From Deltaproteobacteria bacterium (GTDB lineage: Bacteria; Myxococcota_A; UBA796; UBA2385), in contig WGAH01000430.1 in the NCBI GenBank assembly GCA_015489145.1, positions 1 through 7,083 of the forward strand: a stretch of DNA of 7,083 bases. Direction: 5' to 3'. Below the pieces are notes generated by a model. The model was given only the letters and a program-made list of their open reading frames with translations. It had not been told where the DNA came from and did not search any database. Positions 5,926 through 7,083 of the stretch are shown in pieces (the stretch's first letter is position 1; every line of letters starts with the position of its first letter). The translations under genes and the position numbers were made by a program.

Positions 5926-5953
5926 CCCCGCGCATGGCGGGTCATACGCGGGG
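5926..5953. promoter_or_regulatory. Palindromic element 2, candidate activator site and possible terminator hairpin
   Basis: The core at 5931-5948 (CGCATGGCGGGTCATACG) is a second copy of element 1, starting exactly 30 bp away, about three helical turns. Its centre is about 117 bp upstream of the predicted transcription start. It is embedded in a longer inverted repeat with outer arms CCCCGCG and CGCGGGG (12 pairs including one G-U, one mismatch) that begins directly after the stop codon of the propeller-like gene. It may therefore double as that gene's 3' hairpin, although no T-tract follows. Confidence 0.5.
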
Positions 5954-7083
5954 CTACGGCGCCGCCCCCGCGGCGCCTCCGGCGGGGGCCTCGACCCGCT
6001 CGATGCCCGCGGGAAACTCGCCGCGGTCGACGAGGCGCAGGCGGTCGGCGAGGTCGACGAGGGCGACGTTGCGGTGGACCTGCTTGCCCTCGATGCCCCA
6101 GAGGATGAAGGAGCAGTAGTAGTCGGTGGGCGGATACCACTGGAAGTGGTCGCCGTAGAAGGCGGTGATGCGGTAGCGCTGGCCCTTGTCGAGGTCGAGC
6201 ACCTGGATCTCCGGCGGCTGCACCTCGGCCTGCGCCCACTCGGGCAGGCGCTCGACGAAGCGGTCGCGCCGGGCCTCCTCCCGCTTGCGGACCTCGGGGG
6301 AGACCTCGTCCCAGGCGCGCTGGTCGAAGACGCTGATCGGGGCGCCGAGGGTCTCGATGGCGACGTAGCGCCCGCCGGGGTGGGGGATCGCCCGGGAGGC
6401 CCCGGGGATGCGCGCCACCTCGCCGCCGTCGGAGATGCGGAGCAGCTCGGCGTCCCGGCCGTCGCTCCAGGCGACGAGGTCGGCGGCGGGGGCGTAGTCG
6501 AGGCGTTCCACCGGCCCGTCGAGGAAGGGGAGGGCGCGGGTGGTCTCGCCGGTCAGCCCGTCGAAGAACCAGGGCCGGCGCACGCCCTGGTCGTCGAGGG
6601 CGGTGAAGATGACGCGCTTGCCGTCGCCGGCGGGCTGCAGGTCCCTCGGAGCCCGCACGGGAAGCTCGAAGACGTGCAGCGTGTGACCGCCGGCGTCGTA
6701 CCAGGCGAGGCGGTAGGGATGGCCGGTCTCGAGGGCGCGGGCGGCGAGGGCCTCCTCGTCGAGGGCCTCGGCCGGGGCGTCGTCCGGGGCGAGGGGCACC
6801 GCGAGCACCCCGTCGCGCACCCAGGCCGCCCGGGCCAGGGGGGCCTCGGTCGGCACCGTGGTGATCGTCTTCTTCTCGCCGTCGAGGATGTAGCCGCCGT
6901 GGGTGAGCTCGAACCAGAGGTCCACCCCGTCGGGAGACCAGGCGAAGTCGCCGAAGCGGTTGCTGCCGCACTCGTCGAAGGCGAGCTGCATGCCCTGCTT
7001 GGCGGCGAGGAAGCGAATCGCCTTGGGGTTGCAGTCGGCGAAGGAGCGGTAGACGTTGTCGGTGAAGTCGGACTGGCCGTAGA
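5954..7083 (-). CDS. Beta-propeller-like protein with PD40-type repeats, 5' end outside window
   Basis: The 3' part of a gene, 375 full codons visible and the frame open to the window edge, beginning YGQSDFTDNVYRSFADCNPK. The ATG at 6991 is internal to this frame and the upstream residues look like real protein, so the start is probably beyond 7083. Visible blade-like units resemble TolB/PD40 propellers: FAWSPDGVDLWFEL (WSPDG at visible residues 48-52), then QPAGDGKRVIFTALDD, DYAPAADLVAWSDG and AIPHPGGRYVAIETLG, each a 'phiSPDG-x-phi-phi' variant. Two cysteines (FADC, DEC) near the visible start could pair, which would fit export. A charged helix (EVRKREEARRDRFVERLPEW) interrupts the strands, and the tail ends in an Ala/Gly/Pro run. 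It is probably a periplasmic scaffold or binding protein; the partner is unknown. It is co-directional with, and 152 bp upstream of, the sigma gene. Confidence 0.8.
   Translation of the reverse strand, partial: YGQSDFTDNVYRSFADCNPKAIRFLAAKQGMQLAFDECGSNRFGDFAWSPDGVDLWFELTHGGYILDGEKKTITTVPTEAPLARAAWVRDGVLAVPLAPDDAPAEALDEEALAARALETGHPYRLAWYDAGGHTLHVFELPVRAPRDLQPAGDGKRVIFTALDDQGVRRPWFFDGLTGETTRALPFLDGPVERLDYAPAADLVAWSDGRDAELLRISDGGEVARIPGASRAIPHPGGRYVAIETLGAPISVFDQRAWDEVSPEVRKREEARRDRFVERLPEWAQAEVQPPEIQVLDLDKGQRYRITAFYGDHFQWYPPTDYYCSFILWGIEGKQVHRNVALVDLADRLRLVDRGEFPAGIERVEAPAGGAAGAAP

Noticed and set aside
5891..5953. The paired palindromes as the start of a CRISPR array or an insertion-sequence end
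   Set aside because: Only two copies 30 bp apart, spacers of just 12 bp, no cas or transposase gene and no target duplication. The position fits promoter-linked sites better.
5124..6119. 331-codon + strand frame antisense to the sigma factor
   Set aside because: Shadow of the sigma gene: a Val/Ala/His-rich product with no motif, lying over a gene with clear family signatures.
5064..6971. A 635-codon open frame on the - strand that would fuse an Arg/Pro-rich N-terminus to the sigma factor
   Set aside because: The part above 5954 is the propeller gene read in another frame, and the intergenic gap is merely free of stops because of high GC. The sigma gene has its own ribosome binding site and promoter, so this is not a fusion.

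Overview
This window is about 75% G+C (estimated by eye), with strong G/C bias at third codon positions. This makes long spurious open frames common on both strands. Short lipoproteins whose lipid-anchoring cysteine is followed by glycines, a DUF507-like protein, a FliA/WhiG-type sigma factor and a sigma-54 promoter together suggest a high-GC deltaproteobacterial lineage such as Myxococcota or a relative. That placement is inference; there is no rRNA or marker gene here to confirm it.

Layout. Four genes lie on the + strand, in two tightly packed pairs. The first pair (72-3745) is a 1064-residue multi-region protein and a small lipoprotein. The large protein has a helical N-terminus, a degenerate class III nucleotidyl-cyclase-like domain, a long acidic repeat-rich linker and a small C-terminal module. 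The lipoprotein start overlaps its stop codon by one base. A 120-bp gap with a GC-rich hairpin follows. The second pair (3866-5042) is a DUF507-family protein with an apparent internal duplication and, 4 bases later, a second lipoprotein with four further cysteines. Two genes on the - strand converge on these: a FliA/WhiG-type sigma factor (5064-5801) and, upstream of it, the 3' part of a beta-propeller-like gene that runs off the right edge (5954-7083).

The most informative region is the 152-bp gap at 5802-5953, upstream of the sigma gene. It holds, in order toward the gene, two 18-bp palindromic elements exactly 30 bp apart, an exact TGGCAC-N5-TTGC sigma-54 promoter core, and an AGGAGG ribosome binding site 5 bases before the ATG. 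The palindromes lie about 87 and 117 bp upstream of the predicted transcription start, where bacterial enhancer-binding proteins normally bind. The simplest reading is a sigma cascade: an unidentified AAA+ activator binds the palindromes, sigma-54 polymerase transcribes the FliA-type sigma gene, and that sigma factor directs a downstream regulon. No flagellar or anti-sigma gene is visible in the window.

No tRNA, rRNA, CRISPR array, insertion sequence, phage gene or defence system was found.
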